NCBI GenBank assembly: GCA_030704615.1
Contig: CM060733.1
Location: forward strand, 49,476,001-49,540,000
Reading direction: 5' to 3'
Length of the DNA: 64,000 bases
DNA from: Takakia lepidozioides
Taxonomy: Eukaryota > Streptophyta > Takakiopsida > Takakiales > Takakiaceae
Shown here: piece by piece, positions 24,101 through 35,065 of the stretch
How the letters are laid out: the number at the start of each line of letters is the position of its first letter
Numbering within the stretch: the stretch's first letter is position 1
Made by a program: the position numbers and the translations under genes
Notes under the pieces: model-generated
The model's input: the letters and a program-made list of their open reading frames with translations, nothing else
What the model was told of the DNA's origin: nothing
Database searches by the model: none

Positions 24101-26700
24101 CCATGCCTTGCTGATGTTGTTGTCTTGCACTTGATTGGACACTGGCTGGAACATCCACAAGGCGGCTCTGCTCGAGAGAGAAATCAGCTTGAATGCAGGG
24201 GCAGATTTTGAGATCACAATCGCCACTCAGAACGTTGTTCTTTGCACCGACATGGCATGTCAGCATGCATATCAGCCAAACTCATTACTCCGTGAGCCTT
24301 CCACTGCCGGAGTGTGCCCATTCAAGCCAGATCTTCGAAACGCAGGGATGGAACGGGGTTTTGAAACCATCATTGCCTAACTGGATACCCAATTCAGCTC
24401 CGCATCTTGGTCCATTAATCTGCTGCACATTGTAAAGTTTTCTGCCCGTTCACCGCAAGTTGAAGAAGGAGTATTCTTAAAACACGGGTACTCATAATCT
24501 GAAAATGGCTCTAGCTTATGTTGCTTGAGTGCGAATATGAGTGTGGTTGGCTTGGCAGCTTTACATCTGGTCCATCCCACTCGATATGATGAGCAGGTTC
24601 AGCTTGACTTCTCTCACACAAAAGACGCTGCCAAGATGGGGTTTGCTGCCCTAGATGACTTCCCGTCGTTGTTCTGGGCTGCAACATACAATTAATCTGG
24701 CCCATGGCGAGGGGCCTTGCCTTCCACCAATCATCTGTAAGTCCTGTGAAACTTTTTTTGTGGCAGTTTGTAAGCAGTGGGCAGCGATGGTGGGCTGTTG
24801 TAGGATTTGATGAATTCAATGCCGTATACTGACAACAACCCCTCATCTCTTATGCAAGCATTCAACAAGCCAAGTTGACTGCAGAGCATATTCAGCCCCC
24901 CACGTTTCTAGTTGCCTAATGTTCTTCATCTCCTGGGCAGAGCATTTTCCAGGTCTCCATCTGTGATGACACACTATCTTCTTATGTGGTTCAGCTTCTG
25001 GTCTTGCTCTTGTTTGCACCACACCCAATGAAGGGCAGTTCCCACCTGTTGATTCTCTCTATATGGTTGTCTTGGGTCTTGGCAGGGTTTCCCACAACCG
25101 CCTTTCCTTTTCAGATTGCCAGTCATCAGCCTCGTTCTCCAATGCTTCACTTTCTTCCCAAGTGAAGTGCTCTCCTCTTTTATGCTTCAACGTCCCTGCA
25201 GGTGTCTTTTCCTTCATCTCCCGTGGTGCTTTCGAATGAATGAGCACTGATTTACATCTGTTGGCAACACTTACGGTGTCCCTTTCCTTGCATGCCACTG
25301 CAGGCCCGCATTGACTTTCTTGGCAGGGAAGTCTCCTCCTTCTCCCTCATTTTCTGGCTCTGTTGGAGCCCCACTCACCATGCTATCAGGGCTGCACTTA
25401 TTTTGTGGTGTTGCGCCAGCCAAGGGCGATCTTTCACTGGTCCGATTGTTGGCAACAGCTGATTGGAGTCTTCTTGGCAGAGTCTCCTACGAGCTCCCAT
25501 CAATTTCAGGCATCAGGTTTTCTACCCTGCCCTTCCACTTTTCATAAGCGAGGTGCCTGTCTTCCTCCCTTTCACTCTTCAGCGTCTCAGTCAGATTTTT
25601 CTTCATGCGATTGCTGCTCCCATACTTCCAGTCCTTGTTTAATTTTCTCCAGCCATCACCCTCAGATTTGACAAGGTATTGCTGCCATTCCTTGTGTCTT
25701 TCCTCACTCCCAGCTGCTGGTTTTATCCCAGATTCACCTCTCATCCTTGCCTGGGGTTTTGCTTGCCAAACAGCACTTGTGTGGGGAACTTCAACGAAAG
25801 GCAACATCTCATTTTCAGCTCCTGTCTTTGTACCTCTTTGCAGCAATCCAGCCTCGGGTGCCTCACTTTCTGATTGCTAGGTTGCATTCTTCGCCGCCAA
25901 CCTTTGACAAGAAAGTGTGCTCCATCTTCCTCATCTCCTACTGGTTCCCTTGATGCTTCACCTCGTACGTCTTCCTCCTCATGTTTTAACAGCAGCTCCC
26001 ATGCTTGAATTGCTACTTTTCCTCGTAGTTGATCTTGTGCTTTCTTTTTCTCCGTAGCCTAATCAACAGTTTTGTCTTGGCAGCTCCCTTGCCATGAGTG
26101 CCTTGTCTCATTGCATCTCCCTTGGCTGCCCACCATCCGTGGAGTCTTTCTTGCACTATTCTGACCCTCGTTGGCATGCACTTTGCTGCGATGCCCCACA
26201 TGTATTTGTTGCTCCCTTTAATCATCAACATAGTGCTCCAGAGCCAGTTCCTCATTTTTGACCAGTTGACCTTATCAGCCCTTGGACCCCATTTTCCCTT
26301 CTCTCATGTTGCCTCGTCTTTCTGCTTCATCGTTTGCTTTACTTGCATGATGTTGCTTCTTCCCTACAGCTCATCATGTGTTGTGGCTCTTTCCCATGTT
26401 GCACTCACTCCCATCATACGTTGTGCAGTTGATAGACTGAGATGAGTTGATGCAGGATAGGGGGAGGGGCTTGGTGTATGTTGTCCGATAGGCCCCATGC
26501 ACAGAGTCAAAGCTGGAGTCAGCCTTGCAAGGACCCAAGTGAGAGAAGTCCGGTGGGGGTAGCATCTTGGGGGATGGCAGTTAGGGCAATGTGTGTCTAG
26601 GGCAATATATGTCATAGCAGCGGGTGATGTGCTACCAATTTTGAGGATAGAGACAGCCTGTAAGCTGTAGATTTGTATAAGTGGTTTATACTGACACATA
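24101..26700. other. Unassigned region with degenerate coding-like minus frames
   Basis: Several adjacent minus-strand open frames (for example 25487-25846, 25059-25298, 24843-25028, 24377-24580) have charged, coding-like composition. They are split by stops and match no family I can name. They may be a decayed gene. Two or more would need to be joined by frameshift, so I do not annotate a product. Confidence 0.25.
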
Positions 26701-26714
26701 TTGCTCCCAGTTTG

Positions 26715-26880
26715 CCACAACCAGTTGTTTGCGTTTGTAGTGCATGTGCGAGCCTGCTGGGGAAGGGCAAAGAGGTCCATGGTTGCATCGTCAAAGCTGG
26801 AATTGTGATAGATGTCATTCTGAACAATACCCTTGTGGACAGGGAGTGTTCAACAATATGGCTGAGCGAAGGATAGAGTG
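26715..26880 (+). pseudogene. PPR fragment duplicated from the 23.8 kb copy
   Basis: The sequence encodes VCVCSACASLLGKGKEVHG, then IVKAGIVIDVILNNTLVD. It is nearly identical to the piece at 23790-23945, including the shared shifted tail encoding ECSTIWLSE. Sharing the same frame damage shows that the two pseudogene pieces are copies of one already broken ancestor. Confidence 0.8.
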
Positions 26881-27060
26881 TAATGACTGCTAATGAAGGC
26901 ACCTTCTTCAATTTCACCTTGTTTTCCCCTCTTATCAGAATCGCCCCTAATTATTCATGTCTGAATTCTGCAAGTTAGCTGGTTGAGTGAAGCTTTGATA
27001 GTTTGGAGTGACTTTGACATGATTCTGCCAATGTGACAACATGAAAGTATCAGAAACAGG

Positions 27061-27400
27061 TAACACAGACGAGGAGAAGTTGTGGAATGAATATTTTTCT
27101 GACCCCAGTCAATGGTGGGACAATCGAGGCAAGAAGGTGAATGTTTGTTGGATTATAGAGAGTAGCAGATGCAATTGAGCGTAGGAACTAGTGTGATAAG
27201 TTGAGTTGGGTGCTTCCTAGAACAAGTCTAGGCTGTCATCGTCAACTGCTAGCAACAAGGCAAGGTTGTATGCATGATTCGTGTGAGGCATGGGTAGTTG
27301 AAGGAGCAAGGATAGAGTGTGGGTGCAGATTCACCCAAGAGGGCCAGACTTCAAGCTCCAGATTAACTATGAAGCTACAAGAAACCTGCATGGGTAGATG
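27061..27400 (+). pseudogene. PDF-motif exon pair, copy 1
   Basis: The block at 27061-27136 encodes TDEEKLWNEYFSDPSQWWDN and ends at a GTGAATG donor. After about 190 bp, an acceptor at 27328 leads to IHPRGPDFK. This is the same two-exon layout as 9164-9258 plus 8935 on the minus strand. The second half then diverges and loses the LWIDSYKKP block by deletion. No PPR tract follows, so I read it as a broken duplicate. Confidence 0.6.
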
Positions 27401-27600
27401 GTCAACTGGCAGCAACGGCACAATTGATAAAATCAGACATTGTTAATGAAGGCATCTTCTTCAGCACATTTCACCCTGTTTTTCCCTCTTATTAGAATCG
27501 GTCCAAAATTTCCATGTTGAATTATGCAAGTTAACTGGTTGAGTGAATCTAGTTTGGAGTGACTTTGACATGATACTCCTATGTGACAACAGAAAGTATC

Positions 27601-27965
27601 AAAAACAAGTAACAGACATGAGGAGAAGCTGTGGAATGAATACTTTTCTGCCCCCAGTCAATGATGGGAACCGAGGCAAAAAGGTGAATGCCTGCTACAT
27701 TTCAGAGAGTAGCAGACGCAATTGAGCATAGGAACTAGTGTGATAAGCTGAGTTGGGTGTTTCCTAGAACAAATGTAGGTTGTCATTGTCAGCTACTAGC
27801 AGCAAGGCAAGGATGAATGCATGATTGTGCAGGGGCATGGATAGCTGAAGGAGCAGGGATAGAGTGTGGTCCAGATTCATCCTAGAGGGCCAAATTTCAA
27901 GCACAAGATTTACCTATGATTCCCTGTGGATCAATAACTACAAGAAACCTCCATGGGTAGATGGT
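27601..27965 (+). pseudogene. PDF-motif exon pair, copy 2
   Basis: The first half at about 27612-27683 matches copy 1 but has deletions that destroy the QWWDN frame. The second half from 27875 keeps IHPRGPNFKHK and then LWINNYKKPPWVDG, the complete end of a PDF motif. Thus each copy preserves a different half. Confidence 0.6.
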
Positions 27966-28259
27966 CTATTCCGTGGAACTCACTGAAGTCTTGCATTATG
28001 AGGATCAGAACTGCTTGACTTGCACGAGGCCTTGACCCTTAGGCAATCCCCAGAGCAGCAGTAGCTTTTGGGCTGCGTTTTTACTTTGTGTTTTTCATTT
28101 TGTCCCATAAGCTCTTTGAGCTTTCCGCAGATGTAATAAAAGTACCATTTTGTTTCATTTCATTCATTTTCATTTCATTTTGTTTCATGGCATGTCTTTC
28201 ATCGTTTGTGCATTTCTAATGCATTATTATTTCTCTTGTATGGCATTACTAGTCGACTC

Positions 28260-29335
28260 ACTACAAACACCAAAACTCCAAAGCATGAATCACTATGAAT
28301 GATTGTTCAAGTAATTTCAAGCACTTCATGTAAAGTAGTAAAGCAGTGGTTGCGCCAACTTCCGCAGTTGCAATTGCCACTGGGCATGTAGCACTGCAAG
28401 TTATATGGTCCACTACCACGTGGCGCCCCGGGCCCGTGGCCACGTGGTAGCAGTGGTGCTCGTCGTGGCGCCGCAACGTCGGCATCCACATCGTCGTCCA
28501 CGTCCGCGTCCATGTGTCACCGCGCTTCAGTGAGTCGGTCCACTCATCCGGAGGGAAAAGTCAAAGTCAGCCCAAAAGGTCAGACACACGGGCGGCCCGC
28601 CTGGTTACGCCACGTGGTTCTTCAGCATTAATCGCATTAATCGCTGAGCAGTTGTTCGCGCGTCTGCGTTCTTTACCACTCCAATCATTGGATGTCCAAC
28701 CCAACTACCACGTCTGTTGTAACTAGTCTGTTGTAACTTCCAGTCGATCCCAGTTTTTTGACTTTTACGACTCAAAATGAGTCGTTATCCCAGTGGTAAA
28801 TGACACGAATGCTTCTAGTGAGGTTGCACTAGAGATTTGACAACCCCCGGTCCTCAAACAGCCAGATGCTTCAAGATGTCAAGGACGAGAGGAATGCAAG
28901 GTGATGGAGTGGAGCAATTGTCACGAGTTAATTCTTGTGTGAAAGGAAGCTATGCTTCTCGCTAGCTTTTACCCCCCTCCCTCTGTTAAACTACACATTC
29001 CAAGACTCTCTCTGAACTTCTCTAATTTGATCCGTGCCAACGGCTTTGTGAAAATATCAACGACTTGTTCGCCGCAAGTTCGCACATGAATTAGATCAAT
29101 CTCCTTGCTTTCAACCTTCTGGCGTGGTGGTGCACTTCGATATGATGTGTCCTTGCATGGAATATAGGAATTCTCGCAATTTTGGCGCTACTTTGGTTGT
29201 CGCACAGGAGAGCGGTCGGTCCTTCTCCCAAGATTCCGATTTCCTCCAAGAGTCTCCTCAGCCAAGTTGCCTCCTTGGCATTCAGTTTTACAGCTTGACC
29301 ACGTCCATATCTCCATTCGCTGTTATGGCGTGAGG
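28260..29335 (-). mobile_element. Ty1/copia 3' remnant (RNase H end, possible LTR)
   Basis: On the minus strand, 28960-29335 carries degenerate copia RNase H: blocks reading as LLCDNQSSAKIA-like and HIEVHHHARR-like in shifting frames, then IDLIHVRTCGEQVVDIFTKP and LARIKLEKFRESLGM. The polyprotein end is followed by a purine-rich tract GGAGGGGGG near 28972. Sequence below about 28840 starting TGTCAAATCTC could be the 3' LTR, but no matching 5' LTR is present. Copia assignment is firm; the LTR limits are a guess. Confidence 0.65.
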
Positions 29336-29799
29336 ATCAGTTGATGTAAGTAGAAGGGTTTATTGCCGAAAAAAGACACTGATTCTCCCATACCCAACCA
29401 TCATCAACACTTCCATACCCTCCTAGTAGCGTGTCTCACTACTACTACATATTGAGATTTCTTTTAATTGTTGGATGGTCGAGCGTCAAACTTTATTAAT
29501 AAAGTATAGAAAGTTTGAAAAGTGGGTAACGCAAGAGTTGCAGAAATGAGAACCGAGAGTCAACCTACTGCAGGTTGCTATACAGGAAGCCACCGGTCAC
29601 TAAAAAAATGGTGAGTGTCACTAAATCAAGTGGAATAAATGGGACCGATAGTAACACTTGCCTCTATGAACTTCTCTGCACCTTCTGCCGCCTTGTCTTT
29701 CCCTCTTGCAGCCACTTTGATCCTACCTGCCATACCTGGCCTGACCCCCAACATAACAAACAACTACTCACGTTGGCTCTGGCTCTCAAACCACTAGTG
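29336..29799. other. Unassigned spacer
   Basis: No gene or clear repeat was seen. It contains a 93-codon open frame without family resemblance. Confidence 0.25.
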
Positions 29800-30715
29800 A
29801 GACACGCTACTAGTGCCTGTGCCAGCATGTTGAAGACACAAGTTACAAGCAACTAGTCAGTTGCTTCTCACCGGACCGACATATTATTAGAAGAATCTAG
29901 AAACTGGAACTATGTAGAAAGTAAACTAGAATTAGAACTATCTAAAAAGTCAGCTAGAACTAGAACTATCTAAAAAGCCCACGCTAGAAGTCAATCCTTA
30001 ATTTTTGGACCTTTGCCTTAATACATTGGCCCCATCTTTTAACTCCTGGACCACTCTAGAATTAACCGGGCCGAATGAAACTGCTCTACATCAGAGATAA
30101 CATGCTACACGCGGGTTTGAGAGTTTTGTTTGTTGAACTTGTACGAAATGTGAGTCCTGTTGAGAAGCTTGACAATCCCAGTGCCCCCAGATGCAACTTC
30201 ACCAACCCCAAGCACTCCACCTGCACCAAGCCCCTCACCAAGCCTGCTCCCCTCTACTCCTCTGACCATGTTCATGTACTTCTGCAGCAACCACAACCAC
30301 AACCACAACCACAACCAACTTAGCATACCCTGAAGATGGGAAAAAACTACTTACACGGGTACTGAAACCAGTAGTTGTAGTGTTTGTGGTAGCACCAAAT
30401 TGGAAGCCACTAGTGAGTTGCTTGAAACCCAACCGACATAATAGTAGAACTATCTAGAAAGTCAACTAGTGAAATACTAAAAATAGCTAGTGACTACCTA
30501 CATGGCCCACGCCCTAGATTCATGGGGCCCACCGACTATACCATACATTCATGGGCCATGCACTCCCCCCCCCCCTTTTTTTTTTTGGCTTTGTTTGACG
30601 CCTCACAAGTTAAATTATCCCTACCCATACCCCTCTCCCTCCCACCTCATTCGTCAAACCCTGTAATTCCTGGACCACTCTAGAATCAGGGCCCGAATGA
30701 AACTGCTCTATATAT
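29800..30715. repeat. Direct repeat pair with CAACCA microsatellite between
   Basis: Copy 1 at about 29800-30095 and copy 2 at about 30385-30710 share blocks such as CCACTAGTGAG, ACCGACATA, AGAACTATCTAGAAAGTC-like and TGGACCACTCTAGAAT plus GAATGAAACTGCTCTA. They could be two diverged LTRs or a segmental duplication. A (CAACCA)n stretch lies at 30288-30318 and a C/T homopolymer near 30566-30588. Confidence 0.55.
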
Positions 30716-31084
30716 ATATATTAGTGTATTTCCTATCATTTTTCGATGCCATGTCTAAAGGCTTGGCTCAATATGGTTTAGCCATACTCCTTTTAGCCAG
30801 GGTACAGGAGAGTCATAGGAGAGCCTCTCGTGCAGGGGGTGGCCTCAAGACGTGGCAGGTAGGGAGGGTCTGACGTGGCAAGGCGTGGGCCTAAGCGGCG
30901 GAGCTGAAGGCTTGGGGAAGGCGGGCCCCACGCGCCTGCGTGGCGCGGAGGACGTGGCAGCCCGGGCATCCCCGGCACTATCCCTGAGAGTGCGATCTGG
31001 GCATAGTGCCGAGGAAGGCCGAGTACCCAGATCCTCATCAGTCCCGAGGAATAATCGGAATGAAGGTGCAAAGCTGCCTGTCCT

Positions 31085-31229
31085 CCACAATTTGCCGGCC
31101 GGAGTGGACTCCACGCTCAGACTTTGTGGGGCCAACGCCAGGGAGCACAGCTGTGGTAGCACTGAGTCCTGATAAGTATCTACTGGTGGCCAACGCCGGA
31201 GACTCACGCTGTATCGTGCCACCATGGCA
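31085..31229 (+). pseudogene. Protein phosphatase 2C exon fragment
   Basis: The plus frame encodes [20 protein letters not shown], then [13 protein letters not shown]. This matches the plant PP2C block GPTSGSTACVALI followed by the metal-site motif [13 protein letters not shown] donor follows after 31229 (CATGGCAAG|GTATAG). No other PP2C exon was found on either side. I regard it as an orphan exon or fragment, now next to the second PPR gene. Confidence 0.65.
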
Positions 31230-31640
31230 AGGTATAGTACGTAGCTTCTTCTGCGTGTGTGTGCTAGGAGCAGGGAGAAGAGAAGAGAGAAGAGTGGCAG
31301 GATAGATTGATAGAAAGGTTGACGGCACAGAACTGGACAAGTTATGCTTCTGTGGTCACTGATCCAGCGTTTTGTAGCTTTGCTGAAATCAACAGTCTTG
31401 TCTATACAAAGAAAGGATTCTGATGGCTGGTGGATTCATCCATGGTCAGCCCTTAAATGGTAGCCTGAATCTTACTAGAGCCATAGGTGGGTTGTGATAC
31501 AGTGACTTCCTAGGGGAAGAAACTGTGTGTGGGTTTGTTGTATGTTTCAAGTTTTCTTCGAAGTATGTTTGTGCCATTGTGTGTAACTCCAATTTTACGT
31601 CTGTCCATATGCAGGGAGATACTGCTGTCAGACCTTGACC

Positions 31641-34118
31641 ATGACCACTGCTTTTGAAAGAAGACCCAGAAAAGGAGTCAATAAGAACTCTGCTGGCACT
31701 TGTGGGAATGTGATGACATTATGTAAGGTGGGAAATCTGAAAGAGGCACTTCAAATTTTGAACCAGCAAGGCATTTCAGCAGATGCCAATACTTACATCT
31801 GTCTCTTGCAGGAGTGTATCAAAATTAAAGACCTAGAAACAGGAAAGCAGGTGCATGCCCATATAAACCAAAGTGGATTCAAGCCAGGCATCTTTCTTCT
31901 GAACACGCTTATCAACATGCATGCCAAGTGTGGGAGCGTGGTGGATGCACGTCAAGTGTTTGACCTAATGCCTGAACGAGATGTGTTTACTTGGACTATG
32001 ATGATATCAGGATACGCCCAGCATGGGCATGGTAAGGAAGCTTTTGAGATCTATGAACAAATGATACAAGAAGGGGTGACACGCAACAGGGTTACATTCA
32101 TCTGCATTCTCAAGGCTTGTGCCAGCCTCGGAGCCTTGGAAAAGGGCAAAGAGATCCATGCTGAGATCATCAAAGCTGGAATTGGGCCATATATTAATCT
32201 GGATAATGCCCTTGTTAACATGTATGCCAAATGTGGGAGTATGAAGGATGCACATCAAGTGTTCCACAAGATGACTGAAAGAGACATGTTCTCATGGAAT
32301 GCTATGATTGCAGGATATGCTCAACATGGGTGTGGTAGGGAGGCTTTGGAGATTTATGAGCAAATGATGTGCGAAGGAGTGAGCCCCGACAAAGTCACAT
32401 TTATCTGTGTTCTCAATGCATGTGCTAGCCTGGTAGCCCTGGAAAAGGCCAAAGGGGTCCATGCTGACATCGTCAAAGCTGGATTTGGGCCTGACATTAT
32501 TCTGGAGACTGCTCTTGTTAGCATGTATGCAAAATTTGGCCAGATGAAGGATGCACGCCAGGTATTTGATAATATGGTCAAACGAGATGTGGTCTCATGG
32601 AATGCGATGATTACAGGATATGCTCAGCATGGATATGGTGGGGAGGCTTTTGAGATTTATGAGCAAATGATTCTGGAAGGCGTGAAGGCCACGAGGGTCA
32701 CATTCATCTCCCTCCTCAATTCATGTGCCAGTCTAGGCAGCCTGGAAAAGGGCAAAGAGGTTCATGCTGAGATTATCAAAGCTGGAATTGTGGCAGATAT
32801 CATTCTGGAGACTGCCCTTGTCGATATGTATGCCAAATGCGGAAGCATGAAGGATGCCCATCAAGTGTTTGACAATATGGCCGAACAAGATGTGGTCTCA
32901 TGGAGTACAATGATAGCAGGATACGCTCAGGATGGCTCTGGGTGGGAGGCTATCGAGATGTACAAGCAAATGATACAGGAAAGGGTGACACCGAATAAGG
33001 TCACATTCATTAGTGTTCTCAATGTGTGTGCTGGCCTGGCAGCCCTAGAAAAGGGCAAAGAGATTCATGCTAACATGAGCAAAATTGGAATTGTGCCAGA
33101 TATTATTTTGCAGAATACCCTTGTAGACATGTTTGCGAAATGTGGGAGCATGAAGGATGCGCGTCAAGTGTTTGAGAATATGTCTAAGAGAGATGTGATC
33201 TCATGGACTGCAATGATCGCAGGATATGGCCAGCATGGGTATGGTAAGGAGGCCATTCAACTGTTGGAACAAATGCAACAGGAAGGGTTGAAGCCAAACA
33301 CCATCACATTTATATCTCTTCTCTCTGCCTGTAGCCGTATGGGCCTAGTGGATGAAGGCCGTCACTTCTTTAATTCCATAAGTGAAGATTATGGCCTGAC
33401 TCCTACTGTGGAGCATTTTGGCTGCGTGGTGGACCTTCTTGGCCGTGCAGGGCGATTGAATGAGGCAGAGGACTTTATTGACAATATGCCAATTGAACCA
33501 GATGCTGGCGTGTGGGGGGCCTTTCTTGGTGCCTGCAGAACTCATGGCGATCTGGAGCGAGCAGAACGTGCAGCAAAATGCCTTCTCAATACAGATCCAC
33601 AGCACACACCCACTTATATGCTGCTATCAAACATCTATGCTGTGGCAGGAAGGTGGAAAGAGCAAGCAGAAGTGAGAAAAATGATGGTAGAGAGAGGTGT
33701 CGGAAAGGAGCGAGCACGCAGCTGCATTGAGGTGGACAACCACGTGCATACATTTGTTGTAGAAGACAAATTGCATCCACAAATTGATGAGATTCATGCT
33801 GAGCTGAACAGATTGTCTAGCCAAATGAAGGAGGCTGGGTATGTTCCTGCCACGCGCTTTGCATTACATGATGTGGAGGAGGAGCAAAAGGAGTTTTCTC
33901 TTGGCCACCACAGTGAGAGACTAGCCATTGCTTTTGGGCTGATCAGCACACCCCCTGGGACACCTATTTGTGTCATCAAGAACCATCGGATGTGTGGTGA
34001 TTGTCACTCTGCCACCAAGTTCATCTCAAAGATTGTTGAGCGTTTAATTGTTCTACGGGATGCCAACCGCTTTCACCACTTCCAAGATGGGGTTTGTTCT
34101 TGTGGGGATTACTGGTGA
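31641..34118 (+). CDS. Pentatricopeptide repeat protein of PLS-DYW type (organellar RNA editing factor)
   Basis: An intronless 825-codon frame from the ATG at 31641. The N-terminus is short and lacks a clear transit peptide, so an upstream exon is possible: there is an acceptor-like ATATGCAG at about 31612. PLS PPR triplets repeat every 101 residues (303 bp; landmark GYAQ codons near 32009, 32312, 32615, 32918 and 33221). E/E+ motifs follow (EERHFFNS-like region, GRAGRLNEAEDFIDNMP). The DYW domain has HSE near residues 757-759, CGDC near 785-788 and CSCGDYW at the end. The C-to-U deaminase residues HxE and CxxC are present, so it should be catalytically competent. RNA targets cannot be read without a per-repeat code analysis. 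It is a paralogue of the minus-strand gene at 6017 but has no PDF motif. Confidence 0.93.
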   Translation: MTTAFERRPRKGVNKNSAGTCGNVMTLCKVGNLKEALQILNQQGISADANTYICLLQECIKIKDLETGKQVHAHINQSGFKPGIFLLNTLINMHAKCGSVVDARQVFDLMPERDVFTWTMMISGYAQHGHGKEAFEIYEQMIQEGVTRNRVTFICILKACASLGALEKGKEIHAEIIKAGIGPYINLDNALVNMYAKCGSMKDAHQVFHKMTERDMFSWNAMIAGYAQHGCGREALEIYEQMMCEGVSPDKVTFICVLNACASLVALEKAKGVHADIVKAGFGPDIILETALVSMYAKFGQMKDARQVFDNMVKRDVVSWNAMITGYAQHGYGGEAFEIYEQMILEGVKATRVTFISLLNSCASLGSLEKGKEVHAEIIKAGIVADIILETALVDMYAKCGSMKDAHQVFDNMAEQDVVSWSTMIAGYAQDGSGWEAIEMYKQMIQERVTPNKVTFISVLNVCAGLAALEKGKEIHANMSKIGIVPDIILQNTLVDMFAKCGSMKDARQVFENMSKRDVISWTAMIAGYGQHGYGKEAIQLLEQMQQEGLKPNTITFISLLSACSRMGLVDEGRHFFNSISEDYGLTPTVEHFGCVVDLLGRAGRLNEAEDFIDNMPIEPDAGVWGAFLGACRTHGDLERAERAAKCLLNTDPQHTPTYMLLSNIYAVAGRWKEQAEVRKMMVERGVGKERARSCIEVDNHVHTFVVEDKLHPQIDEIHAELNRLSSQMKEAGYVPATRFALHDVEEEQKEFSLGHHSERLAIAFGLISTPPGTPICVIKNHRMCGDCHSATKFISKIVERLIVLRDANRFHHFQDGVCSCGDYW

Positions 34119-34659
34119 CAGAAAAACATGCATGAAAGAAAGTGCATCGCCTCAAACATGAGGTCACGAAAGGTCACGATATTGCCATTTAAGCACAGAG
34201 TTGAATCCTTGTGACATTTGCAAGCAACATTCAGGACTGGAATTTCTTTGAGCTGCCAAGGTTGGGATCACACTTAACATGTGGCCATTAAACAGCAGCA
34301 GGGAAGCCCCATAAAATCATACTGCAGACTCTATATCACCCAGACTTTCCCCTGCACCTCCCACAACCAGCACTGGCACAACAGGAACACCATCCTTTGT
34401 TTCTGGGTATTGGCTTCACAGTTTTCTGTGATTCTTGAGTGTTAGCTGTTTCTAGGGGCAAGTAGCAAGATAAAGCATGCATGCCAAGTATGAGGAACCA
34501 AGTGCAGAGAAATTAGGATTTCTCCTTCGAATTCTCCTTGACAACACACTATACCTGGGACATATACCTCATTCACCCGCACACGGTACATCAATTGAAC
34601 ACCAAAATGACGCCCCCAGAGCCCAAGCCCCCATGTTTTCCTAATACATTCTCACCCGA
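34119..34659. other. 3' flank of PPR gene
   Basis: This is the presumed 3' UTR and spacer. Nothing else was recognised. Confidence 0.3.
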
Positions 34660-34830
34660 AGGCAATAGCCCTTGGGGACTAAGTGACACCATAAGTTAGG
34701 CTTGCTTCGACAAGGCCTTCACAATATCTCCATGGCTCTAACACTGATCCCAAAAACAAGTGTACACATGTGTCCATGGACCCAAATGTATGCACCGAAA
34801 AAGCAGACAATAGCAGTACTGGACAATACG
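34660..34830 (+). repeat. Dispersed repeat family member (TGTTGGATGTCA family)
   Basis: The block GGCAATAGCC, then GTGACACCATAAGTTAGGCT and TGCTTCGACAAGG, recurs at 36019-36130 and 44064-44240. Those two copies begin TGTTGGATGTCA, which suggests an LTR start. This copy lacks that start but continues further into the CCAAATGTATGCACC segment shared with the 44 kb copy. Confidence 0.6.
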
Positions 34831-35065
34831 AATGGACAGTAATAATTACCCATTTGCTAGGGCAGTTTGAGGCACTAAGGAGAAGTGCCCCTATAATTGC
34901 ATAGGCATGCAAGGGACGAACCCACTTGACGGACATAATTGTTGGTGACAAGGCTGCATGCTAGCAATGTATTCAAACATGGATGCAAGCTGAGGTGGGG
35001 GAGTAGTTGGGAGAGGCCTGATGGAGAAGATCAATTTCTCTCATTCCGTGATTTTGATCAAACCC
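34831..35065 (+). repeat. Inverted copy of the segment at 60950-61178
   Basis: About 225 bp is nearly identical to the reverse complement of 60950-61178, from a GAATGGAC block through AATAATTACCCATTTGC to CGTGATTTTGATCA. In both copies one frame reads WGSSWERPDGEDQFLSFRDF without stops, which may be chance conservation of a recent duplication or the remains of an exon. Confidence 0.8.

Larger units (their letters stand above)
26936..27965 (+). repeat. Imperfect tandem duplication carrying PDF exons
   Basis: Two units of about 500 bp, roughly 26936-27440 and 27480-27965, align along most of their length. They share the GTTGAGTGAA, AGTTTGGAGTGACTTTGACA and GGAACTAGTGTGATAAG blocks and differ by small indels. 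Each unit contains both halves of one PDF motif separated by a short intron-like spacer. Confidence 0.8.

Noticed and set aside
24377-25846. A BRCT-like or other nuclear protein on the minus strand
   Set aside because: One segment ends in a BRCT-like W-L-x-x-C-L pattern, but the surrounding frames are broken and no BRCT core could be aligned.
31635-31640. TTG at 31635 as the start of the second PPR protein
   Set aside because: A plant nuclear gene should start at ATG. The first in-frame ATG is at 31641.
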